Assembly: GCF_018991925.1 (NCBI RefSeq)
Contig: NW_024725489.1
Location: forward strand, 7,053,916-7,117,915
Origin: Homarus americanus
Lineage: Eukaryota > Arthropoda > Malacostraca > Decapoda > Nephropidae
Direction: 5' to 3'
DNA: 64,000 nucleotides
Part shown: in pieces, positions 31,100 to 42,985 of the stretch
Numbering within the stretch: position 1 is the first letter of the stretch
How the letters are laid out: the number at the start of each line of letters is the position of its first letter
Translations under genes and position numbers: made by a program
The notes under the pieces: model-generated
The model's database searches: none
Seen by the model: the letters and a program-made list of their open reading frames with translations, nothing else
Told to the model about the DNA's origin: nothing

Positions 31100-34000
31100 A
31101 TGCGTGGATTATCTTCTACCTGGGTGTGGATAATTCAGGTGTGTGTGGATCATAGTGGATTTGGTTAGTGTTCGGTAGTGGATAATAGTGTTTTATATTG
31201 GGGTATGGAGACTAAGTGGATGCAGCACTTGCCTCCTGTAGCAAAGATCTCTTATGTGTGGTGGTTGTCTGATGAATACAAACAGGGTAATATTCCCTAT
31301 ACACCTCCTGGCTGGCTATACAGCCTTTGACCCAGAGACCTCAACACCACCCCCAGGTGCTGTACAAGGTATCTTTGGTGAACGAAGGTGACGTACATGA
31401 GAGTATCAATAAAAAACATAAGCTTTGTGAGTGCGGGGCTGACCAAAAAGTTAATTCTCACAGGGAAAAACATTATCAGTCAGCAAGGAAAGGTGTCAGG
31501 GGCGGATCCAGGAATATCCAAAGGAAGAGTTCAAGAAGTTTTGGGTGGGGGAACATGGCGAGTAAAGTGAACCCATCCAGGAGATGAGGGTTTTGGGGGA
31601 AGCACTGTAAGCCCCCCCCCCAGATTTTTTTTTAAATCTGACCAACATCATGGCCACTTTGAAACCATGTGCACTTTATATTAGGAAATATTCTGAGGAC
31701 AATAGTAATTAATTTTTACTCTATACAAGCGCCCGAGTACAATACTGCATTAGAGAATTTGTTTTTCTTTTGGGGGGGGGGGTATTTTCTGATGAAAAGA
31801 GGGGTTTACACCCCCAGGACCCCCCTGGATCCGCCCTTGGGTGTGTATTAGGATGAGTTACAGTAGATGATTTGTGTTATGTGTTGCAGGTGCTGGTGAC
31901 GGGCAGTGTGACGGGCAGTGTGACGAGTAGTGTGACGCGCAGGTAAGTCTCTCTCTCTCTCTCTCTTACAGCTACACCAAATACTGCCTCATACGTTAAA
32001 AAAGAAATATTTTAAGTAATTTTACGCCATTTAATAAGCAAAACAAACAAAAATGTCTAATTATATAACTTGCATACAACATGTGTTTGTTTATATCAGT
32101 TGTTTATATAATGTGTTTATATTAGTGGTTTGTTTACATAAAGTGCAGTTTACATTTATATTTGTTTATGACTGTGTCTCTTCTCTCATCCTTTCCCCAT
32201 TCTTCTTTTCAACCCCTCCTACTCCTCAACCTTCTCCACTTCACACCATCCCATCCCCTCTTTCTCACCCCTTCATCCTCTTCCACCTCCACTCTTCAAT
32301 CCACCCCCCCTCCTCCTCCACTTCCTACCTTCCTATTCCTTCCTCCTTCTCCACCTCCCACCATCCCCTCCTCCACTCCTTCCCCCACCATCCTCCTCCA
32401 CTCCTTCCCCCCACCCATCCCTCCTCCACCTTCCCCCACCATCCCTCCCTCCACTCCTTCCCCCACCATCCCCCTCCCTCCACCCTCTTCCCCCACCATC
32501 CCTCCTCCACTCCTTCCCCACCATCCCTCCTCCACTCCTCCACCACCTCCCCACCATCCCTCCTCCACTCCTTCCCCACCACCTCCTTCCCCACCATCCC
32601 TCCACCCTTCCCCCACCATCCCTCCCTCCCACCTTCCCCACCATCCCTCCTCCACCCCTTCCCCCACCATCCCCCCTCCACTCCTTCCCCACCATCCCCT
32701 CCTCCACCCCCTTCCCCCACCATCCCTCCTCCACCCTCCCCCACCATCCCCCACCATCTCCCCTCCACCCTTCCCCACCATCCCCACCATCCTCCCCCAC
32801 CATCGCCTCTTTCCACCCACCATCCCCACCATCCCTCCTCCCCCATCATCCCTCCTCCCCACCATCGCCTCTTCCACCTCGTTCCCCCACCATCCTCCAC
32901 ATCATCCCTCCTCCCCCCACCATCGCCCTTCCACTCGTCCCCCACCATCCCCTCCTCCCCCACTATCTCCTCCTCCCCCACCATCCCCTCCTCAATTCCC
33001 ACCCACAGGTTTGAGTGCCCCGAAGCTGGTAACTACTCCATCCGGGGGAGTTGTGGCACCTTCATTGAGTGTGTGCCGGGTCAGGGAGGAGTGCTCGAGC
33101 CCCTTCAGCGGACCTGTGACACCAACCTAGCCTTCTCTCCCTTCCTCAACACCTGCCTGGAGGAGTCTCTCGTTAAGGTGAGGGAGGGATGGTGGAGGGA
33201 GAAAGGGAGGGATGATGGGTGTGAGGGATGGATGGAGGTAGGGAGGGAGTTATTGGGAAGGAGGAAAGAAGTTAGGAAGAAGGAAGAGAAATGTAGGAAA
33301 GGAAGAGAAGGTGTGGTTTGGGGGAAGGGAGGAGGAAGAGAGAGAGTAGGGAGTTGAGAAGGAGGTGTTAGGAAAGAGGACAGGGAGAGATTGAGGTGAG
33401 TAGGAAAGGAGGGAGATGGGGAGAAAGAGAAGGAGGTGAGGAGAAAGGGAGGAAGGTAAAGAGGAAGAAAGATGTGAGAGCTATCAAAACATTAACATCT
33501 TTCCCTAAGTCCCCCTTACATTTTCTCTCTGATGCCATAAGAGAAAATGTTCCACACTCTACGTGGTGGACTATCTTATTATGGTTAACAATACTATTTA
33601 TTCAGTAAAATCGTCATATAAATTCACATTGCTGAACCTGTACTGCACATAGACAGTTTAGGTATACAAAATGTACCTAAACAGTGCAGTTACACAAACA
33701 TTTCACTTGGACATATAAATACGGGTAAGTCTTTCCTTTCCACAATACAATACAGTATTTATAACTCAGAAATGCATTATTTATTTACTGTCACATTAAA
33801 AGATTTCACAGAAAATATTGTAGGAAACTAAACACGTAAACTGCTCCGTCTAAAAATTAAAGAATGTTCTGTTCGTTATACCTGTATGGGATGCCTTACC
33901 GTTTACCGTTGTTGGTATACTTGTAGTGTCTAGGTACACTGTATGCCTGCATTGTCTATATAAGCTACACAATTTCAGGTGCTCTAATCTCTCAGGGTAG

Positions 34001-37000
34001 CTGAGGAGCCTTAGTGCAGGCACCAGTCTGGTGGCCCTCCTTTGGACATTTTCAATCAACTACATTTTCAATCAACTAACAGCCCCTAGCATATCTCGGG
34101 GACCAGACGGGGTGACAGTACTCCGGGCGGGGAAGCACTTCACTCCTGAAGATCGTTACGAGGGACGGACCGTCTAGATATCTGAACGACCTTCTTATAA
34201 GACCTAATAATTTAGTTGATTGATTCACCTTCTTCTCGCAATAGCCCGAGAACTTCAGTTCATTGTCAACATACACACCTAGGTCTTTTTCACATTCAGT
34301 CTCAATTAATGCAGTTTCTTCATCCCGTTGGGACATATGATACGCCTCCTTACCGTTGGTACGTCCCGGGTACAGCCTCTTACACTTCGTGTCATTGAAT
34401 TTTAGCAACCATTTCTTCTACCATTCTGGAAGCTCACAGAGATCCTTCTGCACCTCCTCACATTCTACTTGGTTCTTGATTTCTCGAAATAACTTGGCAT
34501 CATCCGCAAACATTTGTATGGAGGAATGCACGGCGTCAGGCATGTCATTTATAAAGCAAACAAACAACAGCGGGCCCAATACACTGCCCTGTGGTACAGA
34601 TGATGAATTCGTGCCATTAATCACCACACACTGCTTGCGGTCTCCGATCCACGCTAGGACATTTCCCCGAATCCCGTACCCTTCCAGTTTAATTTTCAGC
34701 CTTTCGTAGGGTAAACTGTAGAAAGCCTTGGCAAAATCTAGGTATATATTGCCGATATTACCATCCTGTTCCAGAATTTGGGTCCAAATATCCAGTATCT
34801 TGAGTAATTGTATTAAGCGGGAGCGCCCCGCCATAAAACCGTGTTGTTTCGTAGTAGATGTTCCATCGCGGCATCTCTGATAATACTCTCAAGTACTTTA
34901 CATACTATGCTAATAAGGCTCACCGGTCTGTAGTTATCCGTGGATTGACGATCGCCCTTCTTGAAGATAGGACTCACATAAGCCATTTTCCAATCACTGG
35001 GGACCTTTTGCTTATCGAGGCATTTAAAGAACAGGATCTTCAGGGGCTCGGCAAGCTCGTTGCACATCTCTCTTAGCATTCTGGGATGCATCATGTCACG
35101 GCCGGGACTCTTATGAACCTTTAGCTTTGACAGTTTATTTCTAATACCCTCTTCTGTGAACACAATGTGGGTCAGTGCTGTATCGAACCGTCTGTCCTCA
35201 AACGCAGGAAGGTTAATCGCATCCTCTCTTGTGAACACCGAAGAAAAGAAGCTGTTCAATGCCTCAGCGATATCCTGGTCAGAATCTGCGTAACGATCAT
35301 CTTCAAGCCTCAGGTTCGATACTCTTACTCGCGTTTTTAATTTCGACTTTGCACAACAGTAAAACACCTTTGGGTTTGACTTGACCTCGCTTGCAACCAG
35401 CCTCTGGAACTCCTTTTCAGCCCTTCTACACTCTGACTTTGGTTAGTTTCTGGCTCTTGCAGATATCCTCCTGTCCTGCTCATCATTCGACCTACCCACG
35501 TCTTGACTTTCAGGGTTTTCTTCTTAACTTTGTCCACCGCCGCATGGTTATGTGTAGGGGTCTCCTTGTATTTCCAGAGGCACTGGGTTTGGTCTTGGGT
35601 ATATATTTCTCGATCAAATGGTTCACTTTACTGACTATGATATTCAGCATAGTGTCTGCGTTCTCATGCCTTAGTGAGTCAGGCCAGTGGATACCCCTCA
35701 TCTCCTCCCTCATCCCGTCGCAATTTCCCTTGTAATATTTGCACCTTGGACTGGTTTTGTCATGAATTAAGTAACAATTAAATCTGAATGACAACATTAC
35801 ATGGTGGCTGGTGCCAACTGTGGCTAGATGTTCCAGCTTGGCCATCATACCCTCCTCGTTTGTTATGATGAGGTCCAGTGGCCTGGGTGTTTGCTCCCCT
35901 CTGTAATGCGTCGGGTCTTTAACATGTTGGAACAGAAAATTATCTTTCAGAGTTTCCACAAAAAGAGTAACGGGGTTATTTAAGTCATTTGGTGTGAACT
36001 CATTTCTCCAGTCGATGTCGCCATTGTTTAAGTCCCCCGTGATAAGGAGGTGGCTAGGGTTGAGCATCGCTGCGTTGTCTATTAAGGCTCTTAAGTTCCT
36101 TTGATTTGGTAAGCTACAGTTTGAGGATCTGTAGATACACCCGATAATAAGTAAGTCTATCCCCCAACCCTTGACAGTAATTTAATTTTACGCCACTTTG
36201 ATTCTTCAAAAACATCCTCTCCCTGTACCCTCACCTGACTTGCTCAACAGGTCTTGCCTAGCATAGATAACCACACCCCTCTTGCAAGTTTCTTGGGAAA
36301 GGTTCGTAAGTAAGTCATATCCGTCAATACTGAACTCACATTCCTCAGGGTCGATTCTCTTGTTCTTGTACAACAGTTCTACAACTCTTAATATATTGGG
36401 TTGTTGTACCTTCAGTAGTGTTTCAAACTCCTCCCTCTTATCAAAGAACGTGTTATTATTAAGGTGGATGACTTTCAAGCCGGAATTTGTTATCGGTAAC
36501 GTCTCTGATCTTGGTAATAACTCCGCCCCCTCTCCTTTCTCATCAGCTGCAGCATTTCTAAATACACTGTATTTTGCAAGGTTGGTTAGAAATGTCATTG
36601 CTTACACGGCGCTCGCTTCCTTCTGGGTGGGAGGTAGAGCTGGTGCCTCCTCCTGGGCGGGAGGTAGAGCTGGTGCCTCCTCCTGGGTGGGAGGTAGAGC
36701 TGGTGCCTCCTCCTGGGTGGGAGGCAGAGCTGGTGCCTCCTCCTGGGTGGGAGGTAGAGTGGGTGAGGGTGTACCGCTGCCCCCTGGCTCTGTGCTGGCA
36801 CTCTTGCTTCCACTACCCTCCCCCTGGATATAACCCATGTACACCCGTTCCTCCTCTACTCCTTCCTCCTCTGCTTCAAGTCCTGCAGGAGCTTCTTGTG
36901 CTGTTCCCTCTGCATTACCGTGCGATCTGGGTGAACGAATACATTCCGAAATGCCTCGCTCCTTGCTAAGATTTTTTGCCTGCCGAATAACTTCCCATTT

Positions 37001-39335
37001 CTTCTCCTCACTCACTAGTGTGATCCTGAGGGGGCGAGTGACTTGCTGAACTGTATACCTGTATTACTTTTATCCTCTTCGCCACCGATCGGCTCGTTAG
37101 CCGCTTGGGAGATCGGTTACGCCTCTGTTACACTCTTGACAAGTACTGGGTATGCACCGGCTCCTGAATGTATCTGTACCTGCTCCAGTGTTGGTCAAGT
37201 CTGTTCTTGAAAGAGCTCACACTCGGTGCCGTCACAATACACTCTGGCAGGTTGTTCCACGAGTTCATAACTCTCACTCAGAAAAGTTTGCCCTTAGAGT
37301 TTTCTGGACTTGCGGCTTCTTCAACATTGAGCTGTGACCCCTTGTGGGGTGAGCGTCCGCCAGCTCCATGTAAGAACTCTCGACTGAGTAGTGCCCTTTG
37401 AGATATTTATACACCTCAATTAGGCCTCTCCTTGCCAGGCAAATGCAGGCGCTCTAATCCCTCTAGGTAGCTGAGGTGCCCAAGTGCCTGCACCTCAGTC
37501 CCTAGCAAATCTCGGGGACCAGACAATACTCCAGGCGGGGAAGCACCTCGCTCTTGAAAATCTTACGAGGGACGAACCGTCTAGATATCTAAACGACTTT
37601 CTTATAAGATCTAATAATTTAGTTGCCTGATTCACCTTCTTCTCACAATGGCCTGAGAACTTTAGTTCATTGTCAACATACACACCCAGATTCTTTCCGC
37701 ATTCAGTCTCAATTAATACAGTCTCTTCGTCTCGTTGGGACATATAATATGCCTCATTACCGTTGGTATGTCTCAGGTGCATCCTCTTACACCTGTCTAT
37801 ATACATGCTGAACTGTATACCTGCATAATCTATATACATGCTGAACTGTATACCTGCATTGTCTTTATACATGCTGAACTGTATACCTGCATTATCTATA
37901 TACATACTGAACTGTATACCTGTATTCACTATACACATGCTGAACTGTGTACCTGCATTATCTATATACATGCTGAACTATATACTTGCATTGTCTATAT
38001 ACATGCTAACAATTGTAAACTCGCCTGAAGATTTTTACTGAACAAATATCTAGTCAGATTTACTGTAGAGTCATATAATACATGTAGTCAGCTCTTTCTC
38101 TCCACTGGCCAATCTTCGGACAATAATTACTCATCAAAGAAAACGGAAATTCTTGGAGTTAAGTTGGGAGAGATTCAAGTGACTCGGCGGAAATGTGGAT
38201 GTGAGAGAGTTGTTCTGTGTGAGGAGAAAACAGGCTCGTATATACAGTGACCGAGAGAGAGTTAGGTGGGATAGGTTATAATGTTGTTAATACATATGTG
38301 TGGAGTGAGAGGTTGAGCGTGTAGATGAACGGTCCAGAGTAACACACACACACACACAGAGTCAGGGCCACCAACACACCCAAAGAAAAATCATTACTAC
38401 TCATCACTCCAGCAGGGAAGTATTAAAGGTAAATTCATATAATGTTTTAAATTTCTTAATAATCTCATTCCCTGTTTTGTAGCAGATCAACACAAAAGTA
38501 TGATAACGGCATTAAACTTCACTGTTTCCAGGGATGCAACAAGACGATGAAAGGTGATGAGATGAAGTATTTACGTAAGCCCTCACTGGACCACATCTGT
38601 TACGACGCTCCCAACCAGTACATGTGCGCCAACTGTAAGACCCTCGTCAACTGTGTGGACGGCAGGGCCCACGCGACCCAGTGTAACACGGGCAACTTCT
38701 GCTACAACTACAACAACGAGTTCGGGGGTCATGTCTGCTACCCGGGGCGACCTACTCAGTGCCTCTGTCAAGACTCCAATGTGTTCTACCGAGACGCCTA
38801 CGATCAAGGGGCGTTCTTCATCTGTGACGAGTCCGGGGAGAATAGGATGCATCAGTGCCCTGAAGGAGACTGGTTTGACGAGAAGGCGGTAGAGTGTCGC
38901 AGCTTCTCGGGTCTGCCCAGATGTACAACACCTGGGACCTTCGCTCACGCCGAGGACTGTACCAGATACTACAGCTGTATCGTCACCACGCACGGCTGGC
39001 TACAACACGAGTATCAGTGTCCCTACGACAGGGGGGTCCTCTTCTACAACGAGCAGACGGGGAGCTGCGAGGACCCCTGCTTCTGGGAGAAACCCAGATT
39101 CGAATGCACCCAAGAGGGGAGGTTCGGGGACCCGACGGACTGCAGGAGGTTCTACGTGTGTACGTGGGACGCGGTGGCTCACAAGTATCGGCAGGTGCTG
39201 CGTCAGTGTCCCTCCGGGTTTGAGTGGCAACAGATAGTGAGGAACGGATCAGGGCGCTGTACCACCATGGTGACGGAAGACTGTATCCCTGTAACCAACA
39301 CTCGCTGTATCGTACCTGAGGGCCTCTGTAACTGA
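31100..39335 (+). CDS. Secreted multi-domain chitin-binding (peritrophin/obstructor-like) protein, 4 coding exons
   Basis: Proteins with repeated chitin-binding type-2 (CBM14, peritrophin-A) domains bind chitin in cuticle or peritrophic matrix. CDS is join(31100..31138,31890..31942,33009..33177,38532..39335), 354 aa. All junctions are consensus: attcag|gtgtgt, gttgcag|g, cgcag|gtaagt, cccacag|g, aag|gtgagg, tttccag|g. Frames join exactly. Residues 1-30 look like a signal peptide (MRGLSSTWVWIIQVLVTGSV). Cys-rich units follow: FEC...GSCGTFIEC...RTC (from ~32), CYDAPNQYMCANC (from ~110), QCLCQDSNVFYR...FFICD, CTTPGTFAHAEDCTRYYSC and CTQEGRFGDPTDCRRFYVC. The C/aromatic spacing (DC.R.Y.C) is typical of the domain. 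There is no transmembrane segment or catalytic domain. Intron 3 (5.35 kb) carries LINE-F copies and intron 2 a minisatellite. The exact protein subfamily is uncertain. Confidence 0.87.
31497..31839. mobile_element. hAT-like MITE in intron 1 of the chitin-binding gene
   Basis: Termini are caggggcggatccagg (31497-31512) and cctggatccgcccttg (31824-31839), near-perfect inverted repeats of the CAGGGGCGGA type seen in hAT-family elements. Flanks share ggtgt on both sides, shorter than the 8 bp expected for hAT. The 343-bp interior has C- and G-homopolymer runs and no gene. The right end lies about 50 bp before coding exon 2. Confidence 0.65.
32200..33005. repeat. CT-rich minisatellite filling intron 2 of the chitin-binding gene
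   Basis: About 800 bp of 'ccccaccatccctcctccac' type units, 20-30 bp each and irregular, with almost no G on the + strand. It runs directly into the exon 3 acceptor and could act as an oversized polypyrimidine tract. The Pro/Ser/His-rich open frame of more than 400 codons across it is an artefact, except that its end reads through real exon 3. Confidence 0.9.
33178..33850. other. Start of intron 3; purine-rich then AT-rich
   Basis: 33178-33475 is gaggaagg-rich purine sequence. 33480-33850 is AT-rich with no recognised feature. No gene. Confidence 0.5.
33851..37050 (-). mobile_element. LINE-F copy F1 in intron 3 (ORF1 end, EN, RT)
   Basis: Reverse-strand CR1/L2-like LINE, distinct from CR1-alpha and beta. 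From 5' to 3' it has: an ORF1 C-terminus (37015-36602) with 'SEEKKWEVIRQAKNLSKERG' followed by 10-residue 'PPTQEEAPAL' repeats; an endonuclease N-terminus 'LKVIHLNNNTFFDKREEFET' (36470); 'LLITGDLNNGDIDW' (36040); RT 'KSPGRDMMHPRML' (35100), 'NYRPVSLISIVCKVLE', 'NIYLDFAKAFYSLPYERL' (34740), 'SVPQGSVLGPLLF' and catalytic 'MFADDAKLF' (34505); and a thumb segment 'ECEKDLGVYVDNELKFSGYC'. Frameshifts break it, and the C-terminus is lost near 33960. Confidence 0.87.
36620..36770. repeat. 30-bp tandem repeat within LINE-F ORF1
   Basis: Five units of 'gggaggtagagctggtgcct' plus 'cctcctgggt'. On the minus strand they encode the repeated decapeptide PPTQEEAPAL, so length changes keep the frame. Confidence 0.9.
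37060..38035 (-). mobile_element. LINE-F copy F2 (RT C-terminal part)
   Basis: A second reverse-strand copy. 37550-37790 encodes 'EAYYMSQRDEETVLIETECG' and 'LGVYVDNELKFSGHCEKKVN', matching F1. 37130-37480 encodes the C-terminus missing from F1, including 'RGLIEVYKY', 'LRANFSE' and 'NNLPECI'-like pieces in broken frames. A 33-bp minisatellite (37795-38010) replaces the sequence upstream of the RT block. Confidence 0.75.
37795..38012. repeat. 33-bp minisatellite in LINE-F copy F2
   Basis: About seven units of 'tatacatgctgaactgtata' plus 'cctgcattatcta'. A single related stretch, 'tgcctgcattgtctatata', occurs in F1 near 33940, suggesting that the array grew from LINE-F sequence. Confidence 0.9.
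38036..38531. other. Rest of intron 3
   Basis: No feature beyond a short (CA)n at 38343-38360 and the acceptor at 38531. Confidence 0.5.
38532..39335 (+). CDS. Last coding exon of the chitin-binding protein
   Basis: Encodes residues 88-354 and the stop. It starts after tgtttccag with 'GCNKTMKGDEMKY'; the first Cys completes the domain begun on exon 3. Exon 4 alone holds about four Cys-rich units, and the two C-terminal ones ('DCTRYYSC', 'DCRRFYVC') are the clearest CBM14 matches. Codon usage is GC-rich at third positions, unlike the AT-rich LINEs in the preceding intron. No canonical AATAAA was seen soon after the stop; attgtataaaaaatg near 39480 is a possible variant signal. Confidence 0.88.
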   Translation, partial: GCNKTMKGDEMKYLRKPSLDHICYDAPNQYMCANCKTLVNCVDGRAHATQCNTGNFCYNYNNEFGGHVCYPGRPTQCLCQDSNVFYRDAYDQGAFFICDESGENRMHQCPEGDWFDEKAVECRSFSGLPRCTTPGTFAHAEDCTRYYSCIVTTHGWLQHEYQCPYDRGVLFYNEQTGSCEDPCFWEKPRFECTQEGRFGDPTDCRRFYVCTWDAVAHKYRQVLRQCPSGFEWQQIVRNGSGRCTTMVTEDCIPVTNTRCIVPEGLCN

Positions 39336-40146
39336 CACTCACTGACAGTTCCTGCTTGACTGACACTCACTGACAGCTCCTACAAGACTGACAGTCTACC
39401 TTATAGACAATAATATCCTTGTTAACTGATTCTGTTATTTATATATTGTTAATTTATTTATGGATGGCGACAAAGAAGATATTGTATAAAAAATGTTTCT
39501 GTAATGAACTTGATAACCTGTGAGAAAAACGACACATGACAGAAAACGTAACTTCTAACAAATAGGAATAATGAAAGAAATTATAAGTGTTATCAAAGAA
39601 AACTGGGTCCTTATGAAAGAAAATAGGCAGCCCTGGAAGATAATGAGAACAGTTAAAGAAAATAGGAGGTTCGTTGTTGACACCAGGTATATTTTTATTA
39701 GGGTTTTAAGACACAACAAACAATAGTAAGTGTTTCATAACTAAGGTGTGGGATGTATGCACCACTGTACAGCATATATGCACAATGAGACGCTTATGAA
39801 TATACATGTGTATGTGTGTGTGTGTGTGTCTGTGTGTGTGTGTATGTATGTTCAAGCAGAACTAAATCACACACACACCCACACACCCACAAAACAGACA
39901 CATATTCTGTTCTGCCCCCCTCCCATCACCCGACAGACACACACACACACACACATTCCCTCACCCACAAAACAGACACACACAACACACCCTTTTCTCC
40001 CCCCCCATCATCCGACAGACCGACACACACACACCTAAACAAGACAAAACATGACACCTCCCAGTTACGCCGGAGGGGATAAAAAAAATAGCAAAGAAAA
40101 ACAAAGGCGTTAACCACATGATCTAAACCAGTTGTACCCCGAGGGA

Positions 40147-40214
<68 letters not shown>

Positions 40215-40606
40215 ATCAAGAATGCATTAAAAACATAAACTTCATAAAACAGAATTAAAAAAAAGACAAAATGAAATAGAAAAAATAAAAACAAACACAA
40301 ACAAATGATAAGAATAAAAACAAAACAAAAAGATAAACAATAAAACAAAATATAAACAATAAACAAAAATAACGAAATAAGGAGAAAAACAAACAACCAA
40401 ATTACACCTGACGTCATATATACAGGTGCATGTCACGCCAGGTATCTTAATTACTCATTAACCCACTAAAAGGTATCGTTGGTGGGGAGTAATTACGTCT
40501 TCTTACCACGGCTGCTAGGTGTTGCTGTGAGGGTAGTTAAGGGGAGACTGATGGAGGCAGATTGGTTGGCACTGTACTCGATGGTGTTTATTTCCTCAAC
40601 GGTAAA

Positions 40607-40653
<47 letters not shown>

Positions 40654-40670
40654 TAAGCCACAAACACACA

Positions 40671-40701
<31 letters not shown>

Positions 40702-40750
40702 ACTGTACGTCACACACTGGTTCTATCCACTAAATACTCCCTGACTCCAC
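39336..40750. other. 3' flank of the chitin-binding gene with CA and GA microsatellites
   Basis: No gene. (GT/CA)n-rich stretches at 39813-40035; (GA)n at 40147-40212, 40611-40651 and 40674-40700; A-rich sequence at 40240-40400. Confidence 0.7.
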
Positions 40751-40759
40751 AAAATTTAC

Positions 40760-41540
40760 ATAATTCAGCCTCGGCCACCCTCCAGGCCCTGCCAGCATCC
40801 AGCCCCGGCCACCCCTCCAGGCCAGCCCCTCCAGGCTCCAGGCCAGCCACCTCCAGGACCAGCCACCCTCCAGGCCTGCCAGCATCCAGCCCTGGCCACC
40901 TCCAGGCCCTGCCACCCTCCACACCTCCAGGCCCAGCCACCTCCAGGACCAGCCACCTCCAGGCCCCTGCCACCCTCCACCTCCAGGCCCTGCCACCTCC
41001 AGGCCACCTCCAGCCACCTCCTCCAGGCCCAGCCACCTCCACCAGCCACAGGCCCTGCCAGCATCCAGGCCACCTCCAGGCCCTGCCACCTCCAGGCCCT
41101 GCCACCTCCAGGCCCAGCCACCATCCAGGCCCAGCCACCTCCAGGCCCACCCCAGCCACCCTCCAGGCCCTGCCAGCTCCAGCCTCGGCCACCTCCAGCC
41201 CCGGCCACCCCTCAGCCCCACCTCCAGCCCAGCCACCCTCCAGGCCCTGCCACCTCCAGGCCCGGCCACCTCCAGCCTCGGCCACCCTCCAGGCCTCTCA
41301 CCCTCCAGCCTGGCCACCTCCACCCTCCACCCTCCAGCCTCGGCCACCCTCCAGCCTCGGCCACCTCCTCCAGCCCCGGCCACCCCCAGCCTCGGCCACC
41401 CTCCAGGCCCAGCCACCTCCAGGCCCCAGCACCTCCAGGCCCGGCCACCTCCAGCCTGCCACCCTCCAGCCTCGGTCACCCTCCAGCCCGGCCACCCTCC
41501 AGCCTCGGCCACCCTCCAGCCTCGGGCCACCCTCCAGCCT
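40760..41540. repeat. Minisatellite of ccacctccaggcc(ctg) units
   Basis: About 780 bp of ~15-18-bp units ('gccacctccaggccctg' and variants). The long Pro- or Gly/Trp-rich open frames on the two strands come from the repeat. Confidence 0.95.
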
Positions 41541-42478
41541 GGTGATGAGTGACGGCAGGTGAATAATGTGTGAGTGACGGCAGGTGAATAACGTGAGTGA
41601 CTGCAGGTGAATGACGGTGAGTGACAGCAAGTGAATGGGTGAGTGACGGCAAGTGAATGACGGTGAGTGACGGCAAGTGAATGACGGGTGAGTGACGGCA
41701 AGTGAATGGATGAGTGACGGCAAGTGAACGACGGGTGAGTGACGGCAAGTGAATGACGGGTGAGTGACGGCAAGTGAATGACGGGTGAGTGACGGCAAGT
41801 GAATGGGTGAGTGACGGCAAGTGAATGACGGTGAGTGACGGCAAGTGAATGACGGGTAAGTGACGGCGAATGACGGGTGAGTGACGGCAAGTGAATGGGT
41901 GAGTGACGGCAAGTGAATGACGGTGAGTGATGGCAAGAATGGGTGAGGACGCAGTGAATGACGGGTAAGTGCCGGCAAGTGAATGACGGGTGAGTGACGG
42001 CAAGTGAATGGGTGAGTGACGGCGTGAATGACTGGTGAGTGACGGCAAGTGAATAACGTGAGTGACGGCAGGTGAATAACGTGTGAGTGACGGCAAGTGA
42101 ATGACGGGTGAGTGACGGCAGGTGAATAACGTGAGTGACGGCAGGTGAATAACGTGAGTGATGGCAGGTGAATGACGGGTGAGTGACGGCAGTTGAATGA
42201 CGGGGAGTGACGGCAGGGTGAATAAAGTGTGAGTGACGGCAGGTGAATAACGTGTGAGTGACTGCAGGTGAATAACGTGTGAGTGATGGCAGATGAATAA
42301 CGTGTGAGTGACGGCAGGTGAATAACGTGTGAGTATCGGCAGGTGAATGAGGTGAGTGACGGCAAGTAATGACGGTGTGGTGACGGCAGTTGAATAACGT
42401 GAGTGACTGCAGTTGAATGACGGGTGAGTGACGGCAGTTGAATGACGGGTGAGTGACGGCAGGTGAATGACGGGTAAA
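41541..42478. repeat. 25-bp minisatellite (gagtgacggcaagtgaatgacgggt)
   Basis: Over 900 bp, roughly 35-38 units with small length variants. Minus-strand frames (HSLAVTHPSFTCR repeats) exceed 600 codons but are artefacts of the period. Confidence 0.95.
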
Positions 42479-42985
42479 AATGACAGGAGACCAGCCCGAA
42501 ACCAAGCCAATGTACCAGCCCTGGAGACTAGCCTGGGTGGAGGTGTTGTGGCAGGTGGGAGGGGAGGGCCGGAGGGGAGAGGACCAGGTGTGTGTGGTAT
42601 TATCGAGGTTTGTAGATAATAACAATAACCCCAAAATATTACTCACCAGGTTGGCAACACTTCAATGTTAACTCTAAACTTAACCTAACTTTCAAAACAC
42701 TATCTAGATGGTTAGGTTAAGTTATGTAATAAGGTCATCATTAGGGTGACTGATTTTCAGGTGATCTGGGATAGAACCAACGCCCTATGGAACAAGAGGA
42801 CTGTTATATCCACTCATCCACAGCATCCCTACTGCACTGGATAAACGGACGTTCAATCTACATAAGACAGTGACTATGGTGGTCGGTGAAGACACTAAGG
42901 TACACTTGTCAGGCAAAATATGACCCGGTGATGAAGTGACCTGTAATTTGTCGAGTCATATCCCCCATAACCCAGCAATTCCACC
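42479..42985. other. Unassigned sequence between minisatellites
   Basis: No gene seen. A short TTAGG-like run lies at 42660-42730. Confidence 0.4.

Noticed and set aside
32053..33357. 434-codon Pro/Ser/His-rich open frame
   Set aside because: It spans a CT-rich intron minisatellite and merely reads through genuine exon 3; splice sites at 33008 and 33177 give the real gene structure.
38583..39366. Overlapping frames on both strands of chitin-binding exon 4
   Set aside because: The + frame alone has the Cys/aromatic domain pattern and joins in phase to upstream exons; the others are shadows in GC-rich coding DNA.
40730..42646. 638-codon minus-strand frame with HSLAVTHPSF and Gly/Trp repeats
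   Set aside because: It is produced by minisatellites with no flanking coding signal, no splice sites and no homologous-looking domain.
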